Source: Rhodococcus opacus (lineage in GTDB: Bacteria > Actinomycetota > Actinomycetes > Mycobacteriales > Mycobacteriaceae). Taken from it: a stretch of 64,000 bases of DNA. The position numbers and the translations under genes are program-made. The notes under the pieces were generated by a model. That model was given only the letters and a program-made list of their open reading frames with translations, was not told where the DNA came from and made no database searches. Shown here one piece after another: positions 30,132 to 38,436 of the stretch. The stretch's first letter is position 1; every line of letters begins with the position of its first letter. The DNA is taken from NCBI RefSeq assembly GCF_012396235.1, contig NZ_JAAXPA010000028.1:1-64000 (forward strand), written 5' to 3'.

Positions 30132-31312
30132 ACGCTCGTCTCCACCCGAATCCGAGCCTGCGCCTCAGCCAACCGGCGCTCGGCGTCCACGAGATCAGTG
30201 CCGACCGCGACTATGACACCTTGACGATCCGCAGAGGACCGGAGCGGACCGAGGTGTTGCCCTGGTTCGAGAGAACACTGCAACCGGATGACCCCCTCGG
30301 CCTGACGCGCGGCTTCGATGCCCTGCACGCGTTCGATCACCACATTCTCGTAACCAAAGAATGCGACGCAGCCTGCACCGCGCCCGGGTGCTCGCGATTG
30401 CGGCGGCAGCCCGGCAAGATGACAGATCGACTCCCGGACCAGATCGCGACCCATCGCACGGTGCACCAGCTCCCAAATGAAATCGCCTCCAGGACGGGTA
30501 TTGCCCTCGATGATCCGTGGCCCGGCCGAACCGATACGCACTTCGGTATGGGCCGGCCCAAAGGAATGACCGATCGAACTGAGGAAATCGGTGACGAGAC
30601 CGCGGAGCTCGGCAAGGGCCGATGCCGCGAGCACGGCCGGCATCAGATGACCGGTTTCGATATACCGTGGCGGGCCGGTGGTGGTTTTTGCGGTCACCGC
30701 GATGATGTCGTGCCGGCCATCCGTGGTGAAGGATTCGACGCTGTATTCGGGGCCGTCGATGAACTCTTCGACGAGGGTCGGCCCGGGGTACTCGCCGCGA
30801 GAGCAGGCGAATGCGGATTCGACCTGGTCAAGGCTGGAGACGCGAAGAACACCGGAGCTGCCGGCGCCTTCAGCCGGCTTGACGATGATCGGGCCGCCCA
30901 CTGACTGAAGAAAGCTCCGTACCTCGGAGGCCGAATCGCAGCTTCGGGTCAGCACAGCTCCGAGATCACGGCCGGCCAGGTGCTCGCGCATGGCGATCTT
31001 GTCGCGGGTCAACCGGACGGCTTTCCGCGCATTGCCCTTGATGCCCAATGCCTCTTTGATCACGGCGGCCGGCATGAGGCCATGCTCGGTGAATGACACG
31101 ACGGCATCGACGGGTTTAACCTCGTGCAGCTCCTGCGCCATGCTGAGCGCCTCTGCCTGGTTGCGGTAGTCGAATACGCACAGCCGGTGGGCGCGTCTGG
31201 CCTGCCGCGCGGTGACCGATTCGGAATTCTGAAACACAGACAGCTCGACCGGTAGATCTTCGATCATTCGGAAAGTCTCGTCATGTCCGCCGACGATCAA
31301 AATGTGAGCCAT
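30086..31312 (-). CDS. ATP-grasp ligase, island copy 2
   Basis: The 408-residue protein is a second ATP-grasp enzyme, only distantly like copy 1. Landmarks are LTRDKIAMREHLAGRDLG, PIIVKPAEGAGSSGVLRV (ATP lysine and glycine loop), TLVEEFIDGPEYSVESF, and HTEVRIG...PRIIEGNTRPGGDFI (metal ligands Glu and Asn). It resembles carboxylate-amine/L-amino acid ligases. It follows the second O-methyltransferase by 58 bases on the minus strand and is convergent with copy 1, the TnpB remnant lying between. Two ligases could mean two successive amide bonds. Confidence 0.82.
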   Translation of the reverse strand: MAHILIVGGHDETFRMIEDLPVELSVFQNSESVTARQARRAHRLCVFDYRNQAEALSMAQELHEVKPVDAVVSFTEHGLMPAAVIKEALGIKGNARKAVRLTRDKIAMREHLAGRDLGAVLTRSCDSASEVRSFLQSVGGPIIVKPAEGAGSSGVLRVSSLDQVESAFACSRGEYPGPTLVEEFIDGPEYSVESFTTDGRHDIIAVTAKTTTGPPRYIETGHLMPAVLAASALAELRGLVTDFLSSIGHSFGPAHTEVRIGSAGPRIIEGNTRPGGDFIWELVHRAMGRDLVRESICHLAGLPPQSRAPGRGAGCVAFFGYENVVIERVQGIEAARQAEGVIRLQCSLEPGQHLGPLRSSADRQGVIVAVGTDLVDAERRLAEAQARIRVETSVYVDLVLSATGVADG

Positions 31313-31370
31313 GCCGACCCACCTCCTCGAGGTCCGCTGATTCCCGGAGGTCGCGCTCGTCCGGCCGGTC

Positions 31371-32390
31371 TCACTTCCGGCCCTCGATTGCGCTGAAGCC
31401 GCAGGGCAGGAGCGTACTGCCGGTGAGTTCGAGGCCTGCGCGCTCGTATAGGCGCGCGTAGTCCTGAATCGTTCGCTCCCGGCCGCCCGTCATGACCAGC
31501 ATGGCGACGTCCACCACATTTCCCCAGACGTATCCGCCATCCTCGCTGATCACCCGCTCCAGGACCAGGATCCTGCCGCCGGGCGCGAGTGCGTTCGCGC
31601 AATTGATGAGGACGCGTACCGAGTCGTCGTCGTTCATCGTGTGGAGAACGCTCTTGAGCAGGTGGACGTCGCCCCCGCCAGGCACCTCTGTGAAACCGTC
31701 GCCGGGCACAATGCCACACCGCTCATCGACGCCATATTCCCGCAAGGTGTGACCGGCCCTGGCCAGCGAGAACTCCAGGTCGTAAATCGTGCCCCGCAGA
31801 TGATCGTATTTGCGCAACAGCTGGGCGGTCACGATGCCGTAGCCACCGCCGACATCGACGACGTGCCGATTGTCCGTAAAATCGATCGCTTCCGCGGTCT
31901 CGAGACCGGCGCGGATCGAGATCTCGTGCCAGCCCAGATGGAAGCGCTGGGCGGAGTCGGGGTGCTCGGCCAGGTAGTCGAAGAGGGATTTGCCGAAGAA
32001 CTGGCCGAATCCTGTCTGTCCCGTACGTGCGCATTGGAGCAGCTCGCTCCAGGCCAGGTACGTTTCTGCGCCGGCAAAGAGCTCCACCTCGCTTGCGATC
32101 GATTCCGGATTATCCCTGCGCAAGAATTCGGCTCGCGGCGTGAGTGCGCATCTGTCATGCTCGTCCACGGAGAAGATCCCCGCGCTCATGAGTAGGCGGA
32201 GGATCCGCTTCAGCGCATCGGGATCAGTGCCGCTTCGTTGGGCGAGGTCGGCAAGCGCCATTGGGCCCCCCGCCAGCAGATCGGCGAGCTCCAGCTCGAC
32301 GGCTACGAACAAGCAGCTGGATATGTTGTAGCCATGAACCATTTCTTTGACACAGAGACGGTCGGGCTTGTCACGGAAGTCGAAATACAT
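31371..32390 (-). CDS. SAM-dependent O-methyltransferase (family 2), island enzyme 2
   Basis: The 339-residue protein has the layout of island enzyme 1: N-terminal helical region (LVAVELELADLLAGG-like; ADLAQRSGTDPDALKRILRLL), SAM motif HVVDVGGGYGIVT, catalytic-base region LLKSVLHTMNDDD and C-terminal GGRERTIQDYARLYERAG. The closely similar C-terminus in enzyme 1 (GGRERTITEWRRLL) suggests an ancient duplication with different targets. ATG 32390 gives MYFDFRDKPD; an internal ATG at 32342 is possible. It heads a leftward two-gene unit with ATP-grasp copy 2. Confidence 0.85.
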   Translation of the reverse strand: MYFDFRDKPDRLCVKEMVHGYNISSCLFVAVELELADLLAGGPMALADLAQRSGTDPDALKRILRLLMSAGIFSVDEHDRCALTPRAEFLRRDNPESIASEVELFAGAETYLAWSELLQCARTGQTGFGQFFGKSLFDYLAEHPDSAQRFHLGWHEISIRAGLETAEAIDFTDNRHVVDVGGGYGIVTAQLLRKYDHLRGTIYDLEFSLARAGHTLREYGVDERCGIVPGDGFTEVPGGGDVHLLKSVLHTMNDDDSVRVLINCANALAPGGRILVLERVISEDGGYVWGNVVDVAMLVMTGGRERTIQDYARLYERAGLELTGSTLLPCGFSAIEGRK

Positions 32391-32533
32391 GTGCGCCTTC
32401 GAAAGGTCGTGGAGTACAGCAATACGTGGAACTCCCGGACTCCCGGGCGTTCAACCAGCGTGAGGTTTCAGCGCGTCGCGCGATAGATACCCAGGGGCTG
32501 GCAACCATCCACCCCCGCCCGCACCACGTAGGT

Positions 32534-33154
32534 TCAGGTGGTAATCGCAGGGTCCGATTCCGACCCCAGATTTCGCACCAGCCAACGCCCGTCGACGAGA
32601 TGCATGAGGACCGGGCACACGTACCGGGGATCGTTCGGCTGCCACAGACCGCCCTCCAGCGCCGAGGCGTCGAGTACGTAGAGCGCCTCGACCCCCGGGG
32701 CGACCATCCTGGTGGCTGAACCGATTCCCCACGTCGCCGGATCTGGCAGCATCGCCCCGAACGACCGCACATGCACGCGCTCGAAATGCACCCACAGCGG
32801 ATGATCCGGCGGCCCGGCAAGGGCCGCCTCAACCGCCTCACCATCCCACCGTCAACAGTCATCTGATAGTGGTTGCACACACCCACTTCTGCGCCAGTAC
32901 CGCCCGGAAGTCGGGATCCACGTTCGGCCATATCGACCGGTTGAGTTCGCCCCGTCCACACACACCGGCATCAGGAATGCCCACGCCGCATTCACCAGAT
33001 CTGTATGCCCGAGAAACCGCACCAGTTCGGCCGGATCCACCGCACGAAGCTGCCGGTACGTCTGCCGCACCTCGAGCGGCAACGAGTCGATCTGCTCGTC
33101 GGTCAGCTGAAGAAGCCGGACGCACGCGTCGAGAACTACCCGACAGGCAGCCAC
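32534..33154 (-). pseudogene. Truncated PIN-domain (VapC-like) toxin start fused to decayed unknown sequence
   Basis: From GTG 33154 the frame reads AACRVVLDACV, the usual opening of VapC-like PIN ribonucleases with the first acidic residue. It then breaks into RLLQLTDEQIDSLPLEVRQ, which is not PIN-like. Protein-like segments follow in shifted frames (NRSIWPNVDPDFRAVLAQKW, then HFERVHVRSFGAMLPDPATW and VLMHLVDGRWLVRNLGSES to 32534), with an in-frame stop at 32852. I infer a deletion that joined a toxin gene to another gene, followed by decay. Function of the second part is unknown. The 143 bases from 32391 to 32533 hold the OMT promoter region. Confidence 0.45.
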
Positions 33155-33173
33155 CGGTTGCCCTGCCCCTAGA

Positions 33174-33632
33174 TCAACGGGTCGAGACGAAGCCGTCAGC
33201 GGCGTCGCCGGGGTCTGGGGTTTCCTCGTGCGCCATCTCCTCGAACACTTGACCGCGTCGCGCGCGCTCGTGTTGTCGAAAGGCCCGCACGTCCGCCAAC
33301 TCCACCCGCCGGTGCCTGCCCGGCGACGAGTACGGAATCTTCCCGGCCTCCAGCAACCGCACCAACGTCGGCCGGGAAATGCCCAGCAGTTCCGCGGCCT
33401 CCTGCGTCGTCAACACCGTCCGATGCGGCTCCACCGTCACCGCCTGCCCCCGATCCAGAGTCGTGACCGCGTCGACGAGCAGCCTCCGGACACTGTCCGG
33501 CAACGGCGCCGAACCCTCCGGAGTCGAGATCGTCACATCATCCTGACCAGCGATAACATACTTCAACGCGGTGAGAAGGTCCCGATCGTCGGCGCCCGGC
33601 GGCAACACCGTGTGGTTCATCAGAGCGGCCAT
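33174..33632 (-). CDS. Excisionase/MerR-type HTH protein, probable antitoxin left without its toxin
   Basis: The 152-residue protein has a helix-turn-helix of the excisionase kind: TVLTTQEAAELLGISRPTLVRLLEAGKIPYSSPGRHRRVELADVR (key parts TTQEAAELL, SRPTLVRLL, GRHRRV). In actinobacteria such proteins are often paired, a few bases upstream, with a PIN-domain toxin. Here the toxin start at 33154 is present only as a fragment. The acidic N-terminal region (TALKYVIAGQDDVTIS) is typical of the pair. It lies at the right edge of the island and may mark an old integration or rearrangement point. Confidence 0.7.
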   Translation of the reverse strand: MAALMNHTVLPPGADDRDLLTALKYVIAGQDDVTISTPEGSAPLPDSVRRLLVDAVTTLDRGQAVTVEPHRTVLTTQEAAELLGISRPTLVRLLEAGKIPYSSPGRHRRVELADVRAFRQHERARRGQVFEEMAHEETPDPGDAADGFVSTR

Positions 33633-33692
33633 ACCTCAACCATAAAGCGAAAAAAACGAACACAATCTCCTGCGCAGAGGACGAGGTAGCTC

Positions 33693-34448
33693 TCAGCCCA
33701 GCCCGTCGAGGAATGCCTCGACCACTTTCCGGTACTGCTCCGGTTGGTCGTCGTGGACGAGGTGCCCGGCCCGCTCGATGCGGACGTACTCGGCGCCGGG
33801 ATGCCGCTCCGCCATGGTCCGCATCTGACCGTCGGGGGTGATCGTGAACTCCCCCTCGATCAGCAGGGCCGGAATCGTGATCGACGCCCACTGGTCCCAG
33901 AAGTGCCTGCCGCCCCACTCCTCGGAGATGTCGCGGAACGTGTCGACGTCCCCGTGCAGGTACCAGCCGTCGGCGCGCTTCTCGAAAGAATCCAGGAAGT
34001 ACTGTCCGGCAACCGGACCGAAGAACTCGAACAGGTCTTCCCGGGTCGCGAACGGCTGCGGCCAGTTCGAGATCATCGCCGCCCAGTCCGCGGCGGTCCG
34101 GCCCCGGAAGTCGGGGGCCATGTCTTCGAGCACGAGCGCCGACACCTTCTCGGGGTGTTCGGCCGCCAGGCACCACGCGTGCAGGGCGCCCATCGAATGA
34201 CCGATCACCACCCACGGCTCGGCGAAAGGCGCGAGTACGGCGGCCAGATCTTCCACGAACGCTTCCGTCGTCAACCGCGACGGTGCGGGCCTGCCGTGAC
34301 CTGCGGCGTCGAACGTGAAGACGTGGCCGTGCTCGCGCAACCACGGCACGTGCCGACCCCAGGTCCGCGCGCTGCCCATCAGCCCGTGCAACAGCAGAAT
34401 CGGCTGCCCCGTCCCACCCTCGTCGTGCAACGCACTCTCACCTGCCAC
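33693..34448 (-). CDS. Alpha/beta hydrolase
   Basis: The 251-residue hydrolase has the oxyanion-hole LLLHGLMGSARTW, the nucleophile elbow VIGHSMGALHAWCLA (catalytic Ser), an acidic residue region near LLIEGEFTITPDGQM, and the catalytic His in RAGHLVHDD. Substrate is unknown. Position next to mhuD matches the hydrolase Rv3591c and marks the return to the conserved backbone after the island. No signal peptide is present. Confidence 0.88.
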   Translation of the reverse strand: MAGESALHDEGGTGQPILLLHGLMGSARTWGRHVPWLREHGHVFTFDAAGHGRPAPSRLTTEAFVEDLAAVLAPFAEPWVVIGHSMGALHAWCLAAEHPEKVSALVLEDMAPDFRGRTAADWAAMISNWPQPFATREDLFEFFGPVAGQYFLDSFEKRADGWYLHGDVDTFRDISEEWGGRHFWDQWASITIPALLIEGEFTITPDGQMRTMAERHPGAEYVRIERAGHLVHDDQPEQYRKVVEAFLDGLG

Positions 34449-34480
34449 CCCTCCGACGCTAGCGGAGTAATCTCGCCCGC

Positions 34481-34795
34481 ATGGCAGTGGTGAAGATCAA
34501 CGCAATCGAAATCCCCGAGGGCGCAGGCCCCGAACTCGAGAAGCGCTTCGCAGCGCGCGCGCACGCCGTGGAGAACTCCCCCGGCTTCCTCGGATTCCAG
34601 CTTCTGCGCCCCGTCAAGGGCGAGAACCGCTACTTCGTCGTCACCCAGTGGGAGAGCGAAGAGGCATTCGCGGCGTGGCGCGACGGTCCGGCCCGGGAAG
34701 CACACGCGGGTGAGCAGAAGAAGCCGGTGGCGTCCGGAGCTTCGCTGCTCGAGTTCGAGGTCGTTCTCGACGTCGCGGCAGCGACCAAGGGCTGA
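34481..34795 (+). CDS. mhuD: Haem-degrading monooxygenase MhuD
   Basis: The 104-residue ABM-fold protein is nearly identical in pattern to mycobacterial MhuD: MAVVKINAIEIPEGAGPELE, then ENSPGFLGFQLLRPVKG. The haem-site residues Asn7, Trp66 and His75 are all present. MhuD breaks haem to mycobilin without CO release and frees iron in the cytoplasm. It is divergent from the hydrolase with a 32-base gap. It is followed 10 bases later by the cobalamin riboswitch region that serves the cobalt-transporter genes. Confidence 0.93.
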   Translation: MAVVKINAIEIPEGAGPELEKRFAARAHAVENSPGFLGFQLLRPVKGENRYFVVTQWESEEAFAAWRDGPAREAHAGEQKKPVASGASLLEFEVVLDVAAATKG

Positions 34796-34804
34796 GAGAC
34801 GGGG

Positions 34805-34985
34805 CCGAGCGGGAGGATTGACACGACGGCCCGCCGGGTGCAAAAGTTCGCAGGACAAAGCGATGGTTCGGCAGGAATCCGGTGCAATCCCGGAGCGGTC
34901 GCGCCACTGTAAATCGGAGTAGTCCTTCACGGGAGCCACCTCGACAGCCAGATACTGCGGCCATCGCCTGGACCTAGGGGACGCG
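34805..34985 (+). promoter_or_regulatory. Cobalamin riboswitch
   Basis: The leader of cbtB carries the conserved core: GGAATCCGGTGCAATCCCGG, then CGCGCCACTGTAA, and the B12-box-like ACAGCCAGATACTG. These are the landmarks of adenosylcobalamin riboswitches. AGGAGG follows just before the cbtB ATG, so binding could mask translation. Exact ends are approximate. It implies repression of cobalt uptake when cobalamin is plentiful. Confidence 0.88.
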
Positions 34986-35002
34986 AAATCCCAGGAGGAA
35001 CT

Positions 35003-35197
35003 ATGGCACTCGCCTACGCACCCGGCTCGTCGGTCGACACGACCCGTCTCGCCGTCATCTCTTTCGCGATCGTTCTGTTCGCGATGCTCGCTCTCTACCT
35101 CGTTGGCTTCGACCAGGGCGCGATTTCGCGCAGTGGCATGTACATGCATGAACTGATGCACGACGGCCGCCACCTCCTGGGTCTGCCATGCCACTGA
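35003..35197 (+). CDS. cbtB: CbtB-type cobalt transporter subunit
   Basis: The 64-residue protein has one transmembrane helix (LAVISFAIVLFAMLALYLVGF) and a C-terminal His-rich tail MHELMHDGRHLLGLPCH, the diagnostic CbtB metal-binding motif. CbtB and CbtA form a predicted B12-regulated cobalt importer. AGGAGG lies eight bases upstream of ATG 35003. The last 10 bases overlap cbtA. Confidence 0.92.
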   Translation: MALAYAPGSSVDTTRLAVISFAIVLFAMLALYLVGFDQGAISRSGMYMHELMHDGRHLLGLPCH

Positions 35198-35982
35198 CCG
35201 ATTCCTTCGCGAAACTCCTCATCCGCGGCCTGCTGGCCGGCCTGATCGCAGGCATCCTGGCCGGTGGCGTCGCGTTCGTCCTCGGTGAGTCGCACATCGA
35301 TGCGGCCATCGCGATCGAAGAGTCGAACAGCGCCGCCGAAGCCGAAGTCCACTCGCACGATGCCACTCAGGCGGCCGAGCCGGCCGGGCACTCGCACGAC
35401 GAGGAAGAGGCACTGGTCAGCCGTGACGGACAGCGCTTCGGGCTGTTCCTCGCCACGTCCCTCGCGGGCCTGGCTCTGGGAGCGATCTTCGCCGTCGTCG
35501 CGAATTACGCACGTCGAGTGACGACGCTGTCGGGACCATTGCTCGGTCTGACATTGGCCACATTGGGCTGGTTGGCAATCGAGGCTGTGCCGTTCTTCAA
35601 GTACCCCGCCAACCCACCGGCTGTCGGAGACCCCGAAACGATCACTCAGCGCACCTGGCTGTGGCTCGCCGCAGTCGTGCTGGGTCTGCTCGCGGTGGTG
35701 GCCTCCGTCTTCGCGGCGAAGGCCGTCGCAGCGCAGGAATTCCTGTCGCTGCGAATCGCGGCGCCGGTTCTCGCCTTCCTCGTGGTGGTGACCATCGGCT
35801 ACCTCGTGCTGCCCACCGTCAATGAAGTGGGCGACGACTTCCCCGCAGAGCTGCTGTGGCAGTTCCGCCTGTCGTCACTCGCGACGCAGGCCACGTTGTG
35901 GCTGGTTCTCGGACTGGCATTCGCGTTCCTCACGGAGCGTGCCACCCGGGCCACGACGCCCGCGTCGGCGAACGTCGCCTGA
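35188..35982 (+). CDS. cbtA: CbtA-type cobalt transporter
   Basis: The 264-residue membrane protein has about five to six hydrophobic segments, beginning with IRGLLAGLIAGILAGGVAFVLGE. A loop between the first two is rich in His and acidic residues (VHSHDA, GHSHDEEE) and is likely to bind cobalt. This is the CbtA family. Its start overlaps cbtB, and both are under the upstream riboswitch. The cobalt could serve cobalamin synthesis and the cobalt hydratase encoded 3 kb downstream. Confidence 0.9.
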   Translation: MPLTDSFAKLLIRGLLAGLIAGILAGGVAFVLGESHIDAAIAIEESNSAAEAEVHSHDATQAAEPAGHSHDEEEALVSRDGQRFGLFLATSLAGLALGAIFAVVANYARRVTTLSGPLLGLTLATLGWLAIEAVPFFKYPANPPAVGDPETITQRTWLWLAAVVLGLLAVVASVFAAKAVAAQEFLSLRIAAPVLAFLVVVTIGYLVLPTVNEVGDDFPAELLWQFRLSSLATQATLWLVLGLAFAFLTERATRATTPASANVA

Positions 35983-35995
35983 CCCACCTGTCAGG
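35978..35995. terminator. Possible bidirectional hairpin
   Basis: CCTGAC and GTCAGG form a 6-bp stem around a six-base loop, extendable by CGCC/GGCG with a one-base bulge. It lies at the convergent ends of cbtA and the DUF5996 gene. There is no U-tract, so its activity is uncertain. Confidence 0.35.
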
Positions 35996-35998
35996 GCG

Positions 35999-36940
35999 TC
36001 AGCGGGACTCGTCCCATCGGGCCGGGTCCGCCTCCAGGGCGGCCCGGTCCCAGCCACCCCGCTCGGCCGCCGCGTCGTACGTGCTGTGCAGGAACTTCAG
36101 CAGTGCGGCATCGGGATCGTCTGCGGTTCGGACGGTCTCGTACGGCAGCAGGAACTGTCCGTTCTCCTTGCTGTAGAAGGCTCCGTCGGGCCCGACCGGG
36201 TAGTCGGCGAAACCGTCCGGTTCCGGGTAGGCGTACGCGTAGAACGCGCCTTCGACGCCACCACCGGGCCAGAAACCGCAGCTGCTCAGCTCGTGCGAGT
36301 AGCCCTCGACCATCACCCAGTCTCCGCAGTTCGGTGCTCCCCCAGGATGAGTCGGTGCGGTTCGCCCGGAGAACCGGGTGCAGGCCAGGTCGAGCGCACC
36401 CCAGAAGAAGTGCACGGGACTGACCTTCCCGATGAAATGGGAACGGAACTCGTGCAGGACGCGGTCCGCCTGCACGAGCTGCCGCCAGAACTGGTGCACC
36501 GACTCACCGTCGTACGAACAGTGCTGGTTGTCCTCCGCGAACGGGACGGCGGGGTCCACCTCGTTGGGCCGGGCCAGAATCGTCGTCGCCACACCCAGTT
36601 CGGCCAGCGTGGCCATCGTCTCCGCATAGAAATCGGCCACCGACTTCGGTTCGAGGGCAACCGTCCCGGTGCCGCCCGTACTCGTGCGGATCACCAGTCG
36701 ATGGTCGGCGAAGTCGAATTCGATGTCGAAGCAGTCGGTGCCGTACGGGACTGTCGACGTCGTGAGACCGCGGGGGCTCACGTACAGCGGAACCTGCCAC
36801 CAGTGGTTGATCAACGGTGCGTGGGCCAAGCGGATCTTCCCGACTATCTGCGTCCACATGTGCAGGGTGTCCCGCGTCGACGTCCAGTCGTCCACCTTCA
36901 ACGCCGGCCATGCATCTCCGGGTCGTGTCTGCTCGCGCAA
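35999..36940 (-). CDS. DUF5996-family protein
   Basis: The 313-residue protein begins AWPALKVDDWTSTRDTLHMW and continues with GKIRLAHAPLINHWWQVPLY and GLTTSTVPYG. I associate these with the DUF5996 family. SPVHFFWGALDLACTRFSGR and HELSSCGFWPGGG are conserved-looking His/Trp/Cys segments. No catalytic role is known to me. It has no signal peptide or membrane segment. It converges with cbtA and is divergent from the small membrane protein at 37083. Confidence 0.65.
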   Translation of the reverse strand: MREQTRPGDAWPALKVDDWTSTRDTLHMWTQIVGKIRLAHAPLINHWWQVPLYVSPRGLTTSTVPYGTDCFDIEFDFADHRLVIRTSTGGTGTVALEPKSVADFYAETMATLAELGVATTILARPNEVDPAVPFAEDNQHCSYDGESVHQFWRQLVQADRVLHEFRSHFIGKVSPVHFFWGALDLACTRFSGRTAPTHPGGAPNCGDWVMVEGYSHELSSCGFWPGGGVEGAFYAYAYPEPDGFADYPVGPDGAFYSKENGQFLLPYETVRTADDPDAALLKFLHSTYDAAAERGGWDRAALEADPARWDESR

Positions 36941-37082
36941 AGTGCCTCCCTGCCGACGACGTGCCTTTCAATGTGCCCCTCGTCCGGGGTGATGGCAAGC
37001 ACGTCGCATCGATACCCGGGTAGGGGTGAACTCCACTCCGTGGGGTGATGTGCCGCGACGTCGCCGATACCAGCATGGGGAC

Positions 37083-37538
37083 ATGACCACTCGTACTGCA
37101 CCCTCGGTCCCGCAGACGGTCGAGCGCGCGTACTGGCTGCTCGGACTCGCCCTGTTCGCCGGCGTGGTCGAGGCCATCGCGCACACATCGACGGCATTGG
37201 AGGGCCCGGACGCCGACGTCGGCAGCCTCGCCGGACAACTCGCGGTCCGCGTCGTCGTCTACGGCGCGGTGCTGTTCGTCATGACCCGTTTCCGCAGTGG
37301 CGGGGCGTGGGCGCGGAACACTCTCGCGATCGGTCTCGGCGTCTTCGGCGTCGCTTCGCTCGTGATGGAGCCGCTCGCCTGGCTGTCCGCCGGCAACGAC
37401 CCGATGTCCGCCGTCGCGGGTCTGACGCTCGACGCCGCGGTGATCGCGACCGCCCGGCTCACCCATCTCGTGGCGGTGATCGCGGCGGTGGCACTCATGT
37501 TCCGGCCCGACGCCAACCGGTACTTCACGCGCCGCTAG
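37083..37538 (+). CDS. Small four-helix membrane protein of unknown function
   Basis: The 151-residue product has four predicted membrane helices (WLLGLALFAGVVEAIAHTS, LAVRVVVYGAVLFVMTRF, TLAIGLGVFGVASLVMEPLA, LVAVIAAVALMF) and short basic loops. I do not recognise a named family. ATG 37083 with GGGGAC upstream is the start; a frame to 37026 adds residues with no ribosome site. The end overlaps the convergent DsbA-family gene by four bases. Confidence 0.65.
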   Translation: MTTRTAPSVPQTVERAYWLLGLALFAGVVEAIAHTSTALEGPDADVGSLAGQLAVRVVVYGAVLFVMTRFRSGGAWARNTLAIGLGVFGVASLVMEPLAWLSAGNDPMSAVAGLTLDAAVIATARLTHLVAVIAAVALMFRPDANRYFTRR

Positions 37539-38200
37539 TTCACCGGCGCCGCGCCCGCCTGCGTCAGAAGCTGCAGGAACACGTCCTTCGGCTGCGCGCC
37601 GGACACGGCGACGCGGCGGTTGGCGACGAAGAACGGCACCGCCGACACCTGCAGTCGACGGGCGGTCTCGAGGTCGGCGCGGACCGCGTCCGCACCGGCA
37701 TCGGATTCGAGTTCGGCGCGGACGGTGTCGGCGTCGAGCCCGGCCCGCGACGCGATCTCGACGAGCACCTCGCGATCGTCGATCACGGCTCCCGCACCGA
37801 AGTGGGCGCGGAACAGTTCCTCTACCACGGCATCTCGCTCGTCGCCCGCCAGGTGGATCAACCGGTGGGCGTCGAAGGTGTTGGCGGCGATCACGGTGTC
37901 GAAGTCGAGACTCAGCCCCTCGCCGGCCGCCGTGCGCGCAACGTGTCCGAACATCTGACGGACCTGCTCGGCAGGCATGCCCTTGCTCTCCACCAGGGCG
38001 TCGAGTTCGCTGCGCCGCTCCCCCACCGGCGTCTCCGGCGACAGCTGATACGACCGCCACACCACGTTCACCCGGTCGCGCCCCTCGAACTCCGCGAGGG
38101 CCGACAGGAAACGGTGCTTGCCGATGTAGCACCAGGGGCAGGCGACGTCGGACCAGATCTCGATCTCGATGTCGCCGTCGGTGTTCTGCTGTGTCGTCAC
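37535..38200 (-). CDS. DsbA-family oxidoreductase (FrnE-like)
   Basis: The 221-residue protein has the thioredoxin-fold active site CPWC in EIWSDVACPWCYIGKHRF, a helical insertion (QVRQMFGHVARTAAGEG), and the cis-proline region VSAVPFFV. This is the FrnE/polyketide-isomerase-like subgroup of DsbA proteins. These are cytoplasmic, since no signal peptide is present. They act in disulfide reduction or isomerisation, often under oxidative stress. Confidence 0.87.
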   Translation of the reverse strand: MTTQQNTDGDIEIEIWSDVACPWCYIGKHRFLSALAEFEGRDRVNVVWRSYQLSPETPVGERRSELDALVESKGMPAEQVRQMFGHVARTAAGEGLSLDFDTVIAANTFDAHRLIHLAGDERDAVVEELFRAHFGAGAVIDDREVLVEIASRAGLDADTVRAELESDAGADAVRADLETARRLQVSAVPFFVANRRVAVSGAQPKDVFLQLLTQAGAAPVN

Positions 38201-38436
38201 AGTTCAGTGGAACGAATCGCCGGTGCATTCTGTTCCGCCGGGTTCGACACGGTGTTTGTCTTGGTTCGCCGCGCTGCATTTCCGCACGCCGGATTCGACC
38301 GAACGGTACGGTGATGGAATCGACACGGCGAGAGTAACGTCGTATCGATCGTGCCGCTGAGCAAGGGGCGCTCGTCGCGATGCCCGGACAATCGACGGCC
38401 GACAGTTGCGGAACCCGAACTCCTCCAGGAGTAGCC

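Noticed and set aside
38201-38436. Second cobalamin riboswitch before the orphan cbtB
   Set aside because: The CGCCACTGTAA core and B12-box-like sequence found at 34805-34985 are absent.
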